A stretch of 64,000 nucleotides of DNA from positions 248,001 to 312,000 of the forward strand of contig NZ_OY829290.1 in the NCBI RefSeq assembly GCF_963691685.1, written 5' to 3'. Shown piece by piece: positions 52,196 to 61,145 of this stretch (position 1 is its first letter; every line of letters starts with the position of its first letter). Both the position numbers and the translations under genes were made by a program. The stretch comes from Thalassovita sp. Lineage in GTDB: Bacteria; Pseudomonadota; Alphaproteobacteria; Rhodobacterales; Rhodobacteraceae. The notes below the pieces were generated by a model, which searched no databases, was not told the origin of the DNA, and worked only from the letters and a program-made list of their open reading frames with translations.

Positions 52196-53071
52196 ATGCC
52201 GAGTCTCAAGGACCTAAAAATTCGGATCGAGAGTGTGAAGAACACTCGTAAGATCACCAAGGCCATGCAGATGGTTGCCGCGGCGAAACTTCGCCGCGCG
52301 CAGGATGCTGCAGAAGCCGCGCGTCCCTACGCAGAACGGTTCAACGCCGTTCTGGGTGGGCTGGCAGCTTCGGTTGGCACCTCCGGCAGCGCTCCTAAGC
52401 TGCTGGCGGGCACCGGTTCCGACCAGGTGCAGCTCTTGGTGGTCATGACGGCAGAGCGTGGCCTCTGCGGTGGCTTCAACAGCTCGATCGCCAAACTGGC
52501 ACGCGCCAAAGCCGATGAGCTGATCGCTCAGGGCAAGACGGTCAAGATCCTGACCGTTGGTAAAAAAGGCCGTGAGCAGATGAAACGTGACCTGGGCGAC
52601 TATTTCATCGGCCATGTCGATCTGTCCGAGGTGAAAAACGTCGGTTACGTCAACGCACAGGACCTCGCACGCGATCTGCTGACGCGCTTTGATGCCGGTG
52701 AGTTTGACGTGGCAACGATCTTCTACAACCGCTTCCAGTCGGTGATCTCTCAGATCCCGACCGCGCAGCAAGTCATCCCGGCCTCGTTTGAGGATCAGGA
52801 AGATGCTGGTGAAGGTAGCCTGTATGACTACGAACCGGACGAAGAGGCCATCCTGGCTGACCTTCTGCCGCGCGGCGTAGCCACGCAGATCTTCTCGGCG
52901 CTGCTTGAAAACGGTGCATCCGAACAGGGCGCGCGGATGTCCGCAATGGACAACGCAACCCGGAACGCGGGTGAGATGATCGACAAGCTGACCATCGAGT
53001 ATAACCGCTCGCGTCAGGCCGTCATCACCAGCGAACTTATCGAAATTATCTCGGGCGCTGAGGCGCTCTAA
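52196..53071 (+). CDS. atpG: ATP synthase F1 subunit gamma
   Basis: The gamma subunit is the rotating central stalk. The 291-residue protein begins with the N-terminal helix MPSLKDLKIRIESVKNTRKI and ends with the C-terminal helix containing ARMSAMDNATRNAGEMIDKL, the family signature. AAGGGGAGA stands upstream of the ATG. It is 14 bases after atpA and 18 before atpD. Confidence 0.97.
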   Translation: MPSLKDLKIRIESVKNTRKITKAMQMVAAAKLRRAQDAAEAARPYAERFNAVLGGLAASVGTSGSAPKLLAGTGSDQVQLLVVMTAERGLCGGFNSSIAKLARAKADELIAQGKTVKILTVGKKGREQMKRDLGDYFIGHVDLSEVKNVGYVNAQDLARDLLTRFDAGEFDVATIFYNRFQSVISQIPTAQQVIPASFEDQEDAGEGSLYDYEPDEEAILADLLPRGVATQIFSALLENGASEQGARMSAMDNATRNAGEMIDKLTIEYNRSRQAVITSELIEIISGAEAL

Positions 53072-53089
53072 GAGAACGGAGACGAAATA

Positions 53090-54514
53090 ATGGCAAACGC
53101 AAAAGGCAAAATCACTCAGGTGATCGGCGCCGTTGTGGACGTACAGTTCGAAGACGAACTGCCGCCGATCCTTAACGCACTGAACACCGACAACAACGGT
53201 AAGAACCTGGTTCTGGAAGTGGCCCAGCACCTGGGTGAGAACACCGTTCGTACCATCGCTATGGACGCGACCGAAGGTCTGGTTCGTGGTCAGGAAGTTG
53301 TCGACACCAACGGCCCGATCTCGGTTCCGGTTGGTAACGCGACCCTGGGCCGCATCCTGAACGTTGTAGGTGAGCCCGTTGACGAGCAGGGCCCGGTAAA
53401 CGCGGACGAAACCCGCGCCATCCACCAGCCTGCCCCGGAATTCGCAGAACAGTCGACCGAGTCGGAAGTTCTGGTGACCGGTATTAAGGTTATCGACCTG
53501 CTGGCCCCCTACGCTAAGGGTGGTAAAATTGGTCTGTTCGGCGGCGCCGGTGTTGGCAAAACCGTTCTGATCATGGAGCTGATCAACAACATCGCAAAAG
53601 TACACTCGGGTTTCTCGGTGTTCGCAGGTGTTGGTGAGCGTACCCGTGAAGGGAACGACCTCTACCACGAGATGATCGAATCCAACGTTATTAAGCCTGA
53701 CAACCTGGAAGAATCGCAGGTTGCGCTGGTGTACGGCCAGATGAACGAACCTCCGGGTGCACGTGCACGTGTTGCTCTGACCGGTCTGACCCTGGCAGAA
53801 CAGTTCCGTGATCAGTCCGGTACCGACGTTCTGTTCTTCGTGGACAACATCTTCCGCTTCACCCAGGCAGGTTCTGAGGTTTCGGCGCTTCTGGGCCGTA
53901 TTCCTTCGGCGGTGGGCTACCAGCCGACCCTGGCAACCGACATGGGCGCGATGCAGGAACGCATCACCTCGACCAAGAACGGCTCGATCACCTCGATCCA
54001 GGCGGTTTACGTACCTGCGGACGACCTTACCGACCCCGCACCGGCAACCACCTTTGCTCACTTGGACGCAACCACCGTTCTGAACCGTGCGATCTCCGAG
54101 CTGGGCATCTACCCGGCTGTTGACCCGCTCGACTCCTCGTCGCGCCTGATGGACCCGTCGGTTGTTGGTGAAGAGCACTACAAGGTGGCCTTCGAGGTTC
54201 AGGGTATCCTCCAGCGCTACAAGTCGCTGCAGGACATCATCGCGATCCTCGGCATGGACGAACTGTCGGAAGAAGACAAACTGACCGTTGCCCGTGCCCG
54301 TAAGATCCAGCGTTTCCTGTCGCAGCCGTTCGACGTTGCGAAAGTGTTCACCGGCTCGGACGGTGTTCAGGTTTCCCTGGAAGACACCATCGCGTCGTTC
54401 AAAGCTGTTGTGGCTGGCGAATACGACCACCTGCCCGAAGCGGCCTTCTACATGGTTGGCGGCATCGACGAAGTGATCGCAAAAGCCGAGAAAATGGCCG
54501 CGGAAGCAGCTTAA
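53090..54514 (+). CDS. atpD: ATP synthase F1 subunit beta
   Basis: The beta subunit carries the catalytic sites for ATP synthesis. The 474-residue protein has Walker A at residues 151-158 (GGAGVGKT), the catalytic GERTREGNDLYHEM segment, and the signature PAVDPLDSSS. Length and codon bias are normal for a highly expressed atpD. A large antisense open frame over this gene and atpG is a codon-usage artefact. Confidence 0.98.
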   Translation: MANAKGKITQVIGAVVDVQFEDELPPILNALNTDNNGKNLVLEVAQHLGENTVRTIAMDATEGLVRGQEVVDTNGPISVPVGNATLGRILNVVGEPVDEQGPVNADETRAIHQPAPEFAEQSTESEVLVTGIKVIDLLAPYAKGGKIGLFGGAGVGKTVLIMELINNIAKVHSGFSVFAGVGERTREGNDLYHEMIESNVIKPDNLEESQVALVYGQMNEPPGARARVALTGLTLAEQFRDQSGTDVLFFVDNIFRFTQAGSEVSALLGRIPSAVGYQPTLATDMGAMQERITSTKNGSITSIQAVYVPADDLTDPAPATTFAHLDATTVLNRAISELGIYPAVDPLDSSSRLMDPSVVGEEHYKVAFEVQGILQRYKSLQDIIAILGMDELSEEDKLTVARARKIQRFLSQPFDVAKVFTGSDGVQVSLEDTIASFKAVVAGEYDHLPEAAFYMVGGIDEVIAKAEKMAAEAA

Positions 54515-54538
54515 TCGTAACCCGGAAGGAGGCCATTC

Positions 54539-54949
54539 ATGGCTGATACAGTCCAATTTGATCTCGTCTCTCCTGAGCGCAAACTTGCGTCTCTGGTTGC
54601 GGAGCAGGTGCAGATCCCGGGTGCAAGTGGTGACCTAACAGCGATGGCCGGCCATGAGCCGACCATCCTTACCCTGCGTCCCGGTCTGGTGACCGCGTCT
54701 GGCGCATCGGGTGAGGAAGTCTATTTCGTCACCGGCGGTTTCGCAGAGCTGTCGTCGGAGTCGATTTCGGTCCTGGCCGAAATGGCTGTGCCGAAGGCAG
54801 AGGTGACACAGGAAATCGTGTCGGATCTTCTGGGCAAGGCTCAGGCAGCGCATGACGCGGCTGAGGTCGATAACCATCACGAAACCCACAAGCTTGTGGC
54901 GGACCTGATGCACATCGCCGAAGATCTCGGGTTCCACACCAACCTGTAA
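54539..54949 (+). CDS. atpC: ATP synthase F1 subunit epsilon
   Basis: The epsilon subunit joins the rotor to the c-ring and inhibits ATP hydrolysis. The 136-residue protein has the N-terminal beta sandwich (VQFDLVSPERKLAS, GDLTAMAGHEPTILTLRPG) and a short C-terminal helical part. AAGGAGG stands upstream of the ATG. It is the last gene of the operon, ahead of a terminator. Confidence 0.96.
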   Translation: MADTVQFDLVSPERKLASLVAEQVQIPGASGDLTAMAGHEPTILTLRPGLVTASGASGEEVYFVTGGFAELSSESISVLAEMAVPKAEVTQEIVSDLLGKAQAAHDAAEVDNHHETHKLVADLMHIAEDLGFHTNL

Positions 54950-54971
54950 ACGCGCAGGATGAGACACATTC

Positions 54972-55006
54972 AAAAGGCCCTGTTCTCCGGAACGGGGCCT
55001 TTTTTC
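54972..55006 (+). terminator. Rho-independent terminator of the atp operon
   Basis: AAAAGGCCC (from 54972) pairs with GGGGCCTTTT, with an inner GTTC/GAAC pairing, and a run of T follows. Confidence 0.92.
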
Positions 55007-55052
55007 GTGTTTTGGTTGACCTGAGGGGAGGGGCCTGCGCTATCAAAGGGTT

Positions 55053-55403
55053 ATGAAAAAGATTAACAGCAACATCATCGGCATCGATCAGGGTGAGGAA
55101 ACGCTTTTCTCCGACTTTGAAAATGGCGGTGATATGTGGACCGGGGAAGGCAGCCGCGAACGTCGCGCCACCGTCCGGTTTTCAGAACGGTTTCGCGAAC
55201 CGCCCAATGTGATGGTTTCTGTCTCACTGTGGGACGTGGACTATTCCACCAACATTCGGGCGGATGTTGAGGCTGAAAGCATTTCAAAAGGCCAGTTTGA
55301 GATTGTCTTCCGCACCTGGGGCAACACCCGCATGGCCCGCGCACGGGTCGGCTGGATGGCCATAGGCGCCGTGGATGACGACGATCACTGGGATATCCCC
55401 TAA
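55053..55403 (+). CDS. H-type lectin domain protein
   Basis: The 116-residue protein contains VRFSERFREPPNVMVSVSLWDVD and a FEIVFRTWGNTRMARARVGWMAIG segment, which match the H-type lectin fold of Helix pomatia agglutinin. No signal peptide is seen, so an intracellular location or non-classical export is likely. Such genes are frequent in roseobacters, with unknown partners. It is a single gene between the atp terminator and its own. Confidence 0.85.
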   Translation: MKKINSNIIGIDQGEETLFSDFENGGDMWTGEGSRERRATVRFSERFREPPNVMVSVSLWDVDYSTNIRADVEAESISKGQFEIVFRTWGNTRMARARVGWMAIGAVDDDDHWDIP

Positions 55404-55430
55404 GCCGCCCCTGTGGCCGCTGCGGAAATG

Positions 55431-55456
55431 AAAAGGGCGCCTGAGAGGCGCCCTTC
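55431..55456. terminator. Terminator between the lectin gene and prs
   Basis: AAAAGGGCGCC (55431-55441) pairs with GGCGCCCTT (55447-55455) around a five-base loop. It serves the lectin gene and probably the convergent prs. Confidence 0.8.
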
Positions 55457-55479
55457 GTTGTGTCTAGCTGTTCACCCAA

Positions 55480-56496
55480 TCACGCGGGGAACTGACCTTC
55501 GTAGATCGGCTCCAGCGTTTCGGTCTCAAACAGCGAGGAGACCGAGGTGCCGCTCCAGATGTTGAGGATCGACTGCGCAAACATCGGCGCGGTCGGCAGG
55601 ATGCGGATGTTGGGGCAGGCTTTCACAGCTTCGGTCGGCTGGATCGAGTCGGTGATCACCAGCGACTTCATGACCGAGTTGGTCACGCGCTCAACCGCGG
55701 GGCCCGACATTACTCCGTGTGAGATATAGGCATGTACCTCGGTTGCGCCGTGCTCCAGCAGAACCTCAGCCGCTTTGCACAGGGTGCCGGCAGTGTCACA
55801 CATGTCGTCGACGATGATACATTTCTTGCCGGTCACATCACCGATGACGGTCATCTCAGCAACTTCACCGGGCTTCTCACGGCGTTTGTCGACGATCGAC
55901 AGCGGCGCGTTGATACGCTTGGCCAGTTCGCGGGCACGGGCCACGCCACCCACATCGGGGGATACGACCATTACGTCGCTCAGGCTGCCTGCGAACTTCT
56001 CTTTGATGTCCAGCGCAAAGATTGGCGAGGCATAGAGGTTATCCACGGGGATATCGAAGAAGCCCTGGATCTGCGCCGCGTGCAGGTCCAGCGTCAGGAT
56101 CCGTTCGATGCCAGCCTCAACCAGCATGTTGGCAACCAGCTTGGCCGAGATCGGCGTGCGTGCCTTGGTGCGGCGGTCCTGACGGGCATAGCCAAAGTAA
56201 GGGATCACTGCGGTGATCCGGCTGGCCGAGGAGCGGCGCAGCGCATCGGCCATGATCAGCAGCTCCATCAAGTTGTCGTTGGCCGGGTTTGACGTCGGCT
56301 GGATGATGAACATGTCCTCACCGCGGACATTTTCAAACACTTCAACGAAGATTTCGCCGTCGTTGAAGCGTTCCACCCGGGCGTCTACCAGACCCAAGCT
56401 GGTGCCGCGATGCATCGACATCCGGCGTGAGATGGATTTGGCCAGCGGCAGGTTTGCATTGCCGGAAATCAGTTTCGGTTCGTTGATGGAGGGCAT
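55480..56496 (-). CDS. prs: Ribose-phosphate pyrophosphokinase
   Basis: The enzyme makes PRPP from ribose-5-phosphate and ATP for purine, pyrimidine, histidine and NAD synthesis. The 338-residue protein has the flexible loop RQDRRTKARTPISAK, the DLHAAQIQGFFDIPVDNLYA signature and a KKCIIVDDMCDTAGT PRPP-binding loop. It is monocistronic and divergent from the isomerase gene; about 106 bases separate them. Confidence 0.97.
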   Translation of the reverse strand: MPSINEPKLISGNANLPLAKSISRRMSMHRGTSLGLVDARVERFNDGEIFVEVFENVRGEDMFIIQPTSNPANDNLMELLIMADALRRSSASRITAVIPYFGYARQDRRTKARTPISAKLVANMLVEAGIERILTLDLHAAQIQGFFDIPVDNLYASPIFALDIKEKFAGSLSDVMVVSPDVGGVARARELAKRINAPLSIVDKRREKPGEVAEMTVIGDVTGKKCIIVDDMCDTAGTLCKAAEVLLEHGATEVHAYISHGVMSGPAVERVTNSVMKSLVITDSIQPTEAVKACPNIRILPTAPMFAQSILNIWSGTSVSSLFETETLEPIYEGQFPA

Positions 56497-56602
56497 ATCG
56501 ACAGTTCCCCAAGATTTGGTCGAGATGACAGATTCGTAACGTTGACACCGCTTAGCACTTCGATACGCTCAATCAAAGCTATGCCGACGAAAGGGCGCAC
56601 AG

Positions 56603-57202
56603 ATGCCGCACATTGATTACTATTTCACAACCGTTTCCCCGTATGCGTACCTTGTGGGCCCCCGTCTGGAGGAGATCGCGCAGCGCCGTGGCGCCACCGT
56701 GACCTATAAGCCCGTCGATCTGATCTCCACCTTTGGCCGTACGGGCGGTGTACCGCTGCCGGAACGCCACCCAGCGCGTGTAGAATACCGCGCGCAGGAG
56801 CTGCCCCGACAGGCGCGTCGATTGAACATGCCTTTCAATCTGAAGCCCGCCCATTGGCCGGTCAACCCTGCACCGTCGGCCTATGCCATCATTGCCGCAC
56901 AAAAGGCAGGTGGCGGCAACCTGCCATTGCTGGTGCACCGCCTGCTGGCCAGCTGCTGGGCCGAGGAAAAGGACGTCTCACAGGATGATGTGATCAAGGC
57001 CTGTCTGGCTGAGGCTGACTTTGATCCGGGTCTTGCGGACAGCGGCCTGTTGACTGGGGCCGAGATCTACGCCGCCAATCTGGAAGAGGCGGTTGCGGCA
57101 GGTGTCTTTGGTTCCCCCTTCTTTATCTGCGACAGCGGGCAGAAGTTCTGGGGTCAGGACCGTCTTGATGATCTGGACGCGCACCTTGGGGGCGACATCT
57201 AA
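56603..57202 (+). CDS. 2-hydroxychromene-2-carboxylate isomerase family protein (DsbA/GST-kappa fold)
   Basis: The 199-residue protein begins HIDYYFTTVSPYAYLVGPRL, with the serine that binds glutathione in the kappa GST/HCCA isomerase group. A GVFGSPFFICDSGQKFWGQDRLDDL segment lies near the C-terminus. Known members isomerise an intermediate of naphthalene breakdown, but no aromatic catabolic genes are nearby, so the substrate is open. AAAGGG precedes the ATG. The next gene starts with GTG immediately after the stop. Confidence 0.85.
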   Translation: MPHIDYYFTTVSPYAYLVGPRLEEIAQRRGATVTYKPVDLISTFGRTGGVPLPERHPARVEYRAQELPRQARRLNMPFNLKPAHWPVNPAPSAYAIIAAQKAGGGNLPLLVHRLLASCWAEEKDVSQDDVIKACLAEADFDPGLADSGLLTGAEIYAANLEEAVAAGVFGSPFFICDSGQKFWGQDRLDDLDAHLGGDI

Positions 57203-58024
57203 GTGACCTCTACAGAATTGCGGGGCGGCTTCCCCACCTTCGCGCGCCATTTTGGTGTGTCAGAACCGGGCGCGCGTCAGGCATTGATGATCCATTGTTC
57301 GATGGCGCATTCCGGCGCAATGGCCGGTCTGGCGGCCGGTCTGGCGGACATGCTGTCGATGACGGCCTTTGATCTGCCCGGACATGGGCACAGTGGTGAC
57401 TGGGACGGCAGTGCTCCGTTGCAGCGTCAGACAGTCGATATGGCGCTGGATTTCCTTGAGGGTCCGACGGATCTGATCGGTCATTCTTTTGGCGGCACGG
57501 TGGCCCTGCGGCTGGCCTGTGAACGGCCGGATTTGGTGCGTTCGCTCACCTTGATTGAACCGGTGTTCTTTGCGGCCGCCTATGCCGATCATCCGGGCCT
57601 TCTAGACCAACATGGCGCCGAGATGGGCGCGCTGGCCGAGGCCATTGAAGCGGGGGATCGTGAAACCGCAGCGCGGCTGTTCCTGCGCGAATGGGGCAAT
57701 GGTATGCGATGGGCGGATCTGTCCGAACAGATGCGCCAGAAAGCGATGGAACAGATTCATCTGATCACCGCAGCCCATGATGAGATTGGGCTAGATAGCG
57801 CTGGTGTGCTGTCCTCTGGCGCGGTGGAACGGCTCAAGGTGCCGACCCTGCTGATCGCAGGCGCAAACTCACCGCATTATGTTGAGAAGATCAACACAGC
57901 GCTGGCCCGCCGTATCGACGGGGCGATTAGCGAGGTGATTGATGGGGCTGGCCATATGGTGGCCATTTCCCACGCGCCGCAGGTGGCTGCGGTTATACGG
58001 CCGTTTCTGGCAGCGCAGGGCTAG
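57203..58024 (+). CDS. Alpha/beta hydrolase
   Basis: The 273-residue protein has the nucleophile elbow GHSFGG with Ser95, a preceding FDLPGHGHSGDWDG strand-loop, and a C-terminal GAGHMVAISHAP segment holding the catalytic histidine. The substrate is unknown. The GTG start directly follows the isomerase stop, so the two are coupled. The 3' end faces the convergent ltaE gene. Confidence 0.88.
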   Translation: MTSTELRGGFPTFARHFGVSEPGARQALMIHCSMAHSGAMAGLAAGLADMLSMTAFDLPGHGHSGDWDGSAPLQRQTVDMALDFLEGPTDLIGHSFGGTVALRLACERPDLVRSLTLIEPVFFAAAYADHPGLLDQHGAEMGALAEAIEAGDRETAARLFLREWGNGMRWADLSEQMRQKAMEQIHLITAAHDEIGLDSAGVLSSGAVERLKVPTLLIAGANSPHYVEKINTALARRIDGAISEVIDGAGHMVAISHAPQVAAVIRPFLAAQG

Positions 58025-58063
58025 GTGCAGAGATTGGTGGGCCATGCGGCCCACCAGCATGGC

Positions 58064-59110
58064 TTAGGCGTTAAACGCGGCCAGCAGGGCATCTACGCCC
58101 TCGGCACCGATGGACCAATCGGCCACAAAGCGGGCCAGCAGCATCTCCTCAGGGTCGTCACCTTCCAGCTCACCGGACATGATGTAATAGTAAGCCCCGG
58201 CCTCAAACGCCTTCTTGTGCAGGCGGCGCGGCAGTTCGGCGAAGAACAGGTTGGCCTCTGGCGTGGTGGTGAAATTCACGCCGTCAATCGCCCGCATCCC
58301 TTCGGCCAGACGGGCACAGCTGTCATTGGCCTGCCGTGCGGTTTCCAGCCACAGATCGCCCTCCAGATAGCCCAGCATCTGGGCCGACAGATAACGGTGT
58401 TTGGAAAACAGATGCGCGCCCCGTTTGCGGCGCAGTTCGAATTCCCAGGCCAGCGACGGGTCAAAGAGGACAACAGCCTCCACCCCCATGCAGCCGTTTT
58501 TGGTGCCGCCAAAGCTGACGGCATCAATGCCTGCTTTCCAGGTCATTTCAGCGGCCGAGCAGCCCAGCGTGATCATCGCGTTGGTGAAACGGGCACCGTC
58601 CAGATGGCTGGACATGCCGTATTCCTTGGCAACAGCGGTCAGCGCTTGGATTTCGTCCAGCGTGTAGACATGGCCCAATTCGGTCACCTGAGTGATCGAC
58701 AGCGGCCCCCGCTGCGGACCGTGCACGCCGCGGTTTTCCTCCAGCAGGATGGAGGTGCGCAGGGCCTCCGGCGTCATCTTGTCCCCTTCGCCCACCAGCG
58801 TCAGCTTGGCGCCGCCGGAATAGAACTCGGGCGCGTTGCATTCATCTTCATGGATATGCGCGCGGGTCGAGCAAAAGATCGTCTCCCAGGGTTTGCACAT
58901 GGTCGCCAGCGCCAGCGAATTGGCGGCCGTGCCCGTGGGCACCAGATAAACGGCGGCCTCAGGGGCTTCAAAGATCTCGCGCACCATGTCGCGCACGCGG
59001 TCCATTTCAGCATCGGCGCCATAGCCTACGCGGTAGCCTTCGTTTGCAGCCGTCAGAGCCTGCATGATCTGCGGGTGGACCGGTCCCCCGTTATCGGACG
59101 CAAAAAACAT
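58064..59110 (-). CDS. ltaE: Low-specificity L-threonine aldolase
   Basis: The PLP enzyme splits threonine or allo-threonine to glycine and acetaldehyde. The 348-residue protein has the PLP lysine in SFGGTKNGCMG (about residue 205) and the N-terminal FASDNGGPVHPQIMQAL. The ATG overlaps the ycgN stop by one base (TGATG). It is the last gene of a minus-strand run that begins with the HAD hydrolase. Confidence 0.92.
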   Translation of the reverse strand: MFFASDNGGPVHPQIMQALTAANEGYRVGYGADAEMDRVRDMVREIFEAPEAAVYLVPTGTAANSLALATMCKPWETIFCSTRAHIHEDECNAPEFYSGGAKLTLVGEGDKMTPEALRTSILLEENRGVHGPQRGPLSITQVTELGHVYTLDEIQALTAVAKEYGMSSHLDGARFTNAMITLGCSAAEMTWKAGIDAVSFGGTKNGCMGVEAVVLFDPSLAWEFELRRKRGAHLFSKHRYLSAQMLGYLEGDLWLETARQANDSCARLAEGMRAIDGVNFTTTPEANLFFAELPRRLHKKAFEAGAYYYIMSGELEGDDPEEMLLARFVADWSIGAEGVDALLAAFNA

Positions 59111-59565
59111 CAGATTGGTTCCTCAATTATGTGGTCTTCCCACTCGTCATCATCGACCTCGAACTCTGGCACTGTTCGCCCCCGCATGGAAACCCCTGCT
59201 TTGTGCACACTCTCAGGGTCACCGGTTTTCAGCGGGTGCCAATCGGGCAGGGGGCGGCCATTCCACAGCAGCTTGTAAGCGCAGGTTTTCGGCATCCAGT
59301 AGAGGTTTTCCTCCATGTTGTCGGGGCTCAGCACGATGCATTCCGGCACAAAGTTGTGGCGGATCGGGTATTGGCTGCACTGGCAGGTCTGATCGTCCAG
59401 CAGGCGGCAGGCCACATTGGTCAGCGCCACTTGTCCGGTGTCCTCATCCTCCAGCTTGTTCAGGCAGCATTTGCCACAGCCATCACACAGCGCCTCCCAC
59501 TCGGGACGGGTCATCTTGGTGAGGGGGACCTTTTCCCAGAAGTTTTTGCGCAGGTTCAGCGGCAT
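59110..59565 (-). CDS. YcgN family cysteine cluster protein
   Basis: The 151-residue protein has the UPF0153/YcgN cysteine pattern CDGCGKCCLNKLED and a later CRLLDDQTCQCSQY, which probably bind a metal or Fe-S centre. The biochemical role is not known. ATG at 59565 overlaps the ribF stop by one base; the GTG one codon earlier is an alternative. It lies between ribF and ltaE with one-base overlaps on both sides. Confidence 0.9.
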   Translation of the reverse strand: MPLNLRKNFWEKVPLTKMTRPEWEALCDGCGKCCLNKLEDEDTGQVALTNVACRLLDDQTCQCSQYPIRHNFVPECIVLSPDNMEENLYWMPKTCAYKLLWNGRPLPDWHPLKTGDPESVHKAGVSMRGRTVPEFEVDDDEWEDHIIEEPI

Positions 59566-60503
59566 CACAGCGCCGCCAGAATGTCGCGTGCTTTGGCGCA
59601 GTCCGCGTCCATTTGCGCAATCAGCGCCTCAAGGCTGTCGAACTTTTCCTCGGGGCGCAGGTAGTCGACCAGACCAACCGAGATCTGCGCGCCGTAAAGG
59701 TCGCCGGAGAAATCAAAGATGAAAGTTTCAAGGTTGGGTTTGTTTTCCCCAAACATCGGCCGCACGCCCAGCGACGCGGCACCGTGGTAGCTGCCGGCAT
59801 GCGGGCCATCCAGCACGTCGATCAGCACGGCATAAACCCCCAGCTTGGGGCGGTGCAGCCCGTCGATTGACATGTTTGCAGTGGGGTAGCCCAGTTCACG
59901 GCCACGCTGATCGCCGCCGATCACCTCACCGTCCATTCGGTGCCAATGGCCCAGCATGGCCTGCGCATCACGCGGCCGTCCGTCGCTCAGCGCCTCGCGG
60001 ATCGCGGTGGAGGAGACTTCGCCCTTATGGCCATGCAACAGCTCAGCCACGGTGACGCCAAAGCCCATGTCGGTGCCAAAGCGTTTCAGATCCTCGACGG
60101 ACCCGGCGCGACCTTTGCCGAAACAGAAATCTGCGCCCACGACCACGTGGGTCAGGCCCAGACCATCCACGATGACCTTGCTGGCAAATTCTTCAGGCGT
60201 CAGGGCCGAAAGCGTGGCGTTGAATGGCAGTTCATAGAGGCGTTCCACCCCCAGCTTGTCCAACCGATGAGCGCGCGCTTCGGGGCTCATCAGGCGGAAG
60301 GCCGGGGCCTTCGGGGCAAAGAACTGGCGCGGGTGCGGTTCAAAACTCATCACCCCCAGCGGCACACCGCTGTCCGCAGCAATGGCGCGGGTGAGGTCAA
60401 TCACCGACTGGTGGCCCAGATGGACCCCGTCGAAATTCCCAATGGCCGCAGCAGCGCCGCGGTCCTCTTCGGTGACAAAGCTGTAGTCTCGGATGATACG
60501 CAT
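59565..60503 (-). CDS. ribF: Bifunctional riboflavin kinase/FAD synthetase
   Basis: RibF makes FMN from riboflavin and FAD from FMN. The 312-residue protein has the N-terminal nucleotidyltransferase with GNFDGVHLGHQ (about residues 20-30) and a C-terminal riboflavin kinase domain with GRELGYPTANM. The length is normal. ATG at 60503 was chosen over an in-frame codon at 60596, because the conserved MRIIRDYSFVTEEDRG start fits the family. The ribosome binding site is weak. ycgN follows with a one-base overlap. Confidence 0.96.
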   Translation of the reverse strand: MRIIRDYSFVTEEDRGAAAAIGNFDGVHLGHQSVIDLTRAIAADSGVPLGVMSFEPHPRQFFAPKAPAFRLMSPEARAHRLDKLGVERLYELPFNATLSALTPEEFASKVIVDGLGLTHVVVGADFCFGKGRAGSVEDLKRFGTDMGFGVTVAELLHGHKGEVSSTAIREALSDGRPRDAQAMLGHWHRMDGEVIGGDQRGRELGYPTANMSIDGLHRPKLGVYAVLIDVLDGPHAGSYHGAASLGVRPMFGENKPNLETFIFDFSGDLYGAQISVGLVDYLRPEEKFDSLEALIAQMDADCAKARDILAAL

Positions 60504-60592
60504 GGGGCATGGGGTATCTGCCCTCTGCGTCGGGATCAAGCGTGATGTTTCGGTGCAGGATCGCACTGTCGGGCACCGAGATGCCCGATGCC

Positions 60593-61036
60593 TCAATCCA
60601 GCTTCTTGGAGGGGGCCAGAACGGTCGCGTGGCCCTTGAGCACCGGCTTGCCATCCACAAGGCAGCGGCAGTCCAGTTCGACCCGGCGCTTTTTCATGTC
60701 GATGTCGGTGACTTCCACCTCGGCCAGCACCATATCGTTTGGCCGCACCGGGGCCATGAACTTCAGCGATTGCCCCATGTAGATGGTGCCATGACCGGGC
60801 AGTTGTTCGCCAATCACCGCCGAGATCAGCCCCGCGGTCAGCATGCCATGGGCGATGCGGCCACCAAAGATGGTGTCTTTGGCATAGGCCTCATCCATAT
60901 GCACCGGATTATGGTCGGTCGAGACGCGGGCGAACATCTCAATATCTTCATCGGTGACGACCTTGCGCAGTGAACGGCTCATGCCCACTTCCAGATCTTC
61001 GATGTAGATGGTGCCGCGTGGCATGTTATCCAACAT
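60593..61036 (-). CDS. MaoC family dehydratase
   Basis: The 147-residue protein is a single hot-dog domain with the hydratase motif FARVSTDHNPVHMDEAYA and FGGRIAHGML. Such proteins hydrate 2-enoyl-CoA in fatty-acid or PHA metabolism; the substrate here is unknown. ATG at 61036 has GGAGGG five bases upstream; an in-frame codon at 61126 is less likely. It lies 89 bases before ribF on the same strand. Confidence 0.88.
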   Translation of the reverse strand: MLDNMPRGTIYIEDLEVGMSRSLRKVVTDEDIEMFARVSTDHNPVHMDEAYAKDTIFGGRIAHGMLTAGLISAVIGEQLPGHGTIYMGQSLKFMAPVRPNDMVLAEVEVTDIDMKKRRVELDCRCLVDGKPVLKGHATVLAPSKKLD

Positions 61037-61145
61037 ATGACCCTCCATAAGAATCGAGTGCGTAATTTTCGGACCTTGGGGCGCGAAAAGTTGCAACTTT
61101 ATTACTTCGCAGTTGCAGAAAATCAAGCCCTAATGTAACGAAAAC

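Noticed and set aside
50106..54556. Very long minus-strand open frames opposite atpHAGDC
   Set aside because: They lie antisense to highly conserved, codon-biased atp genes and have low-complexity, histidine/arginine-rich translations. They are by-products of the codon usage of the true genes.
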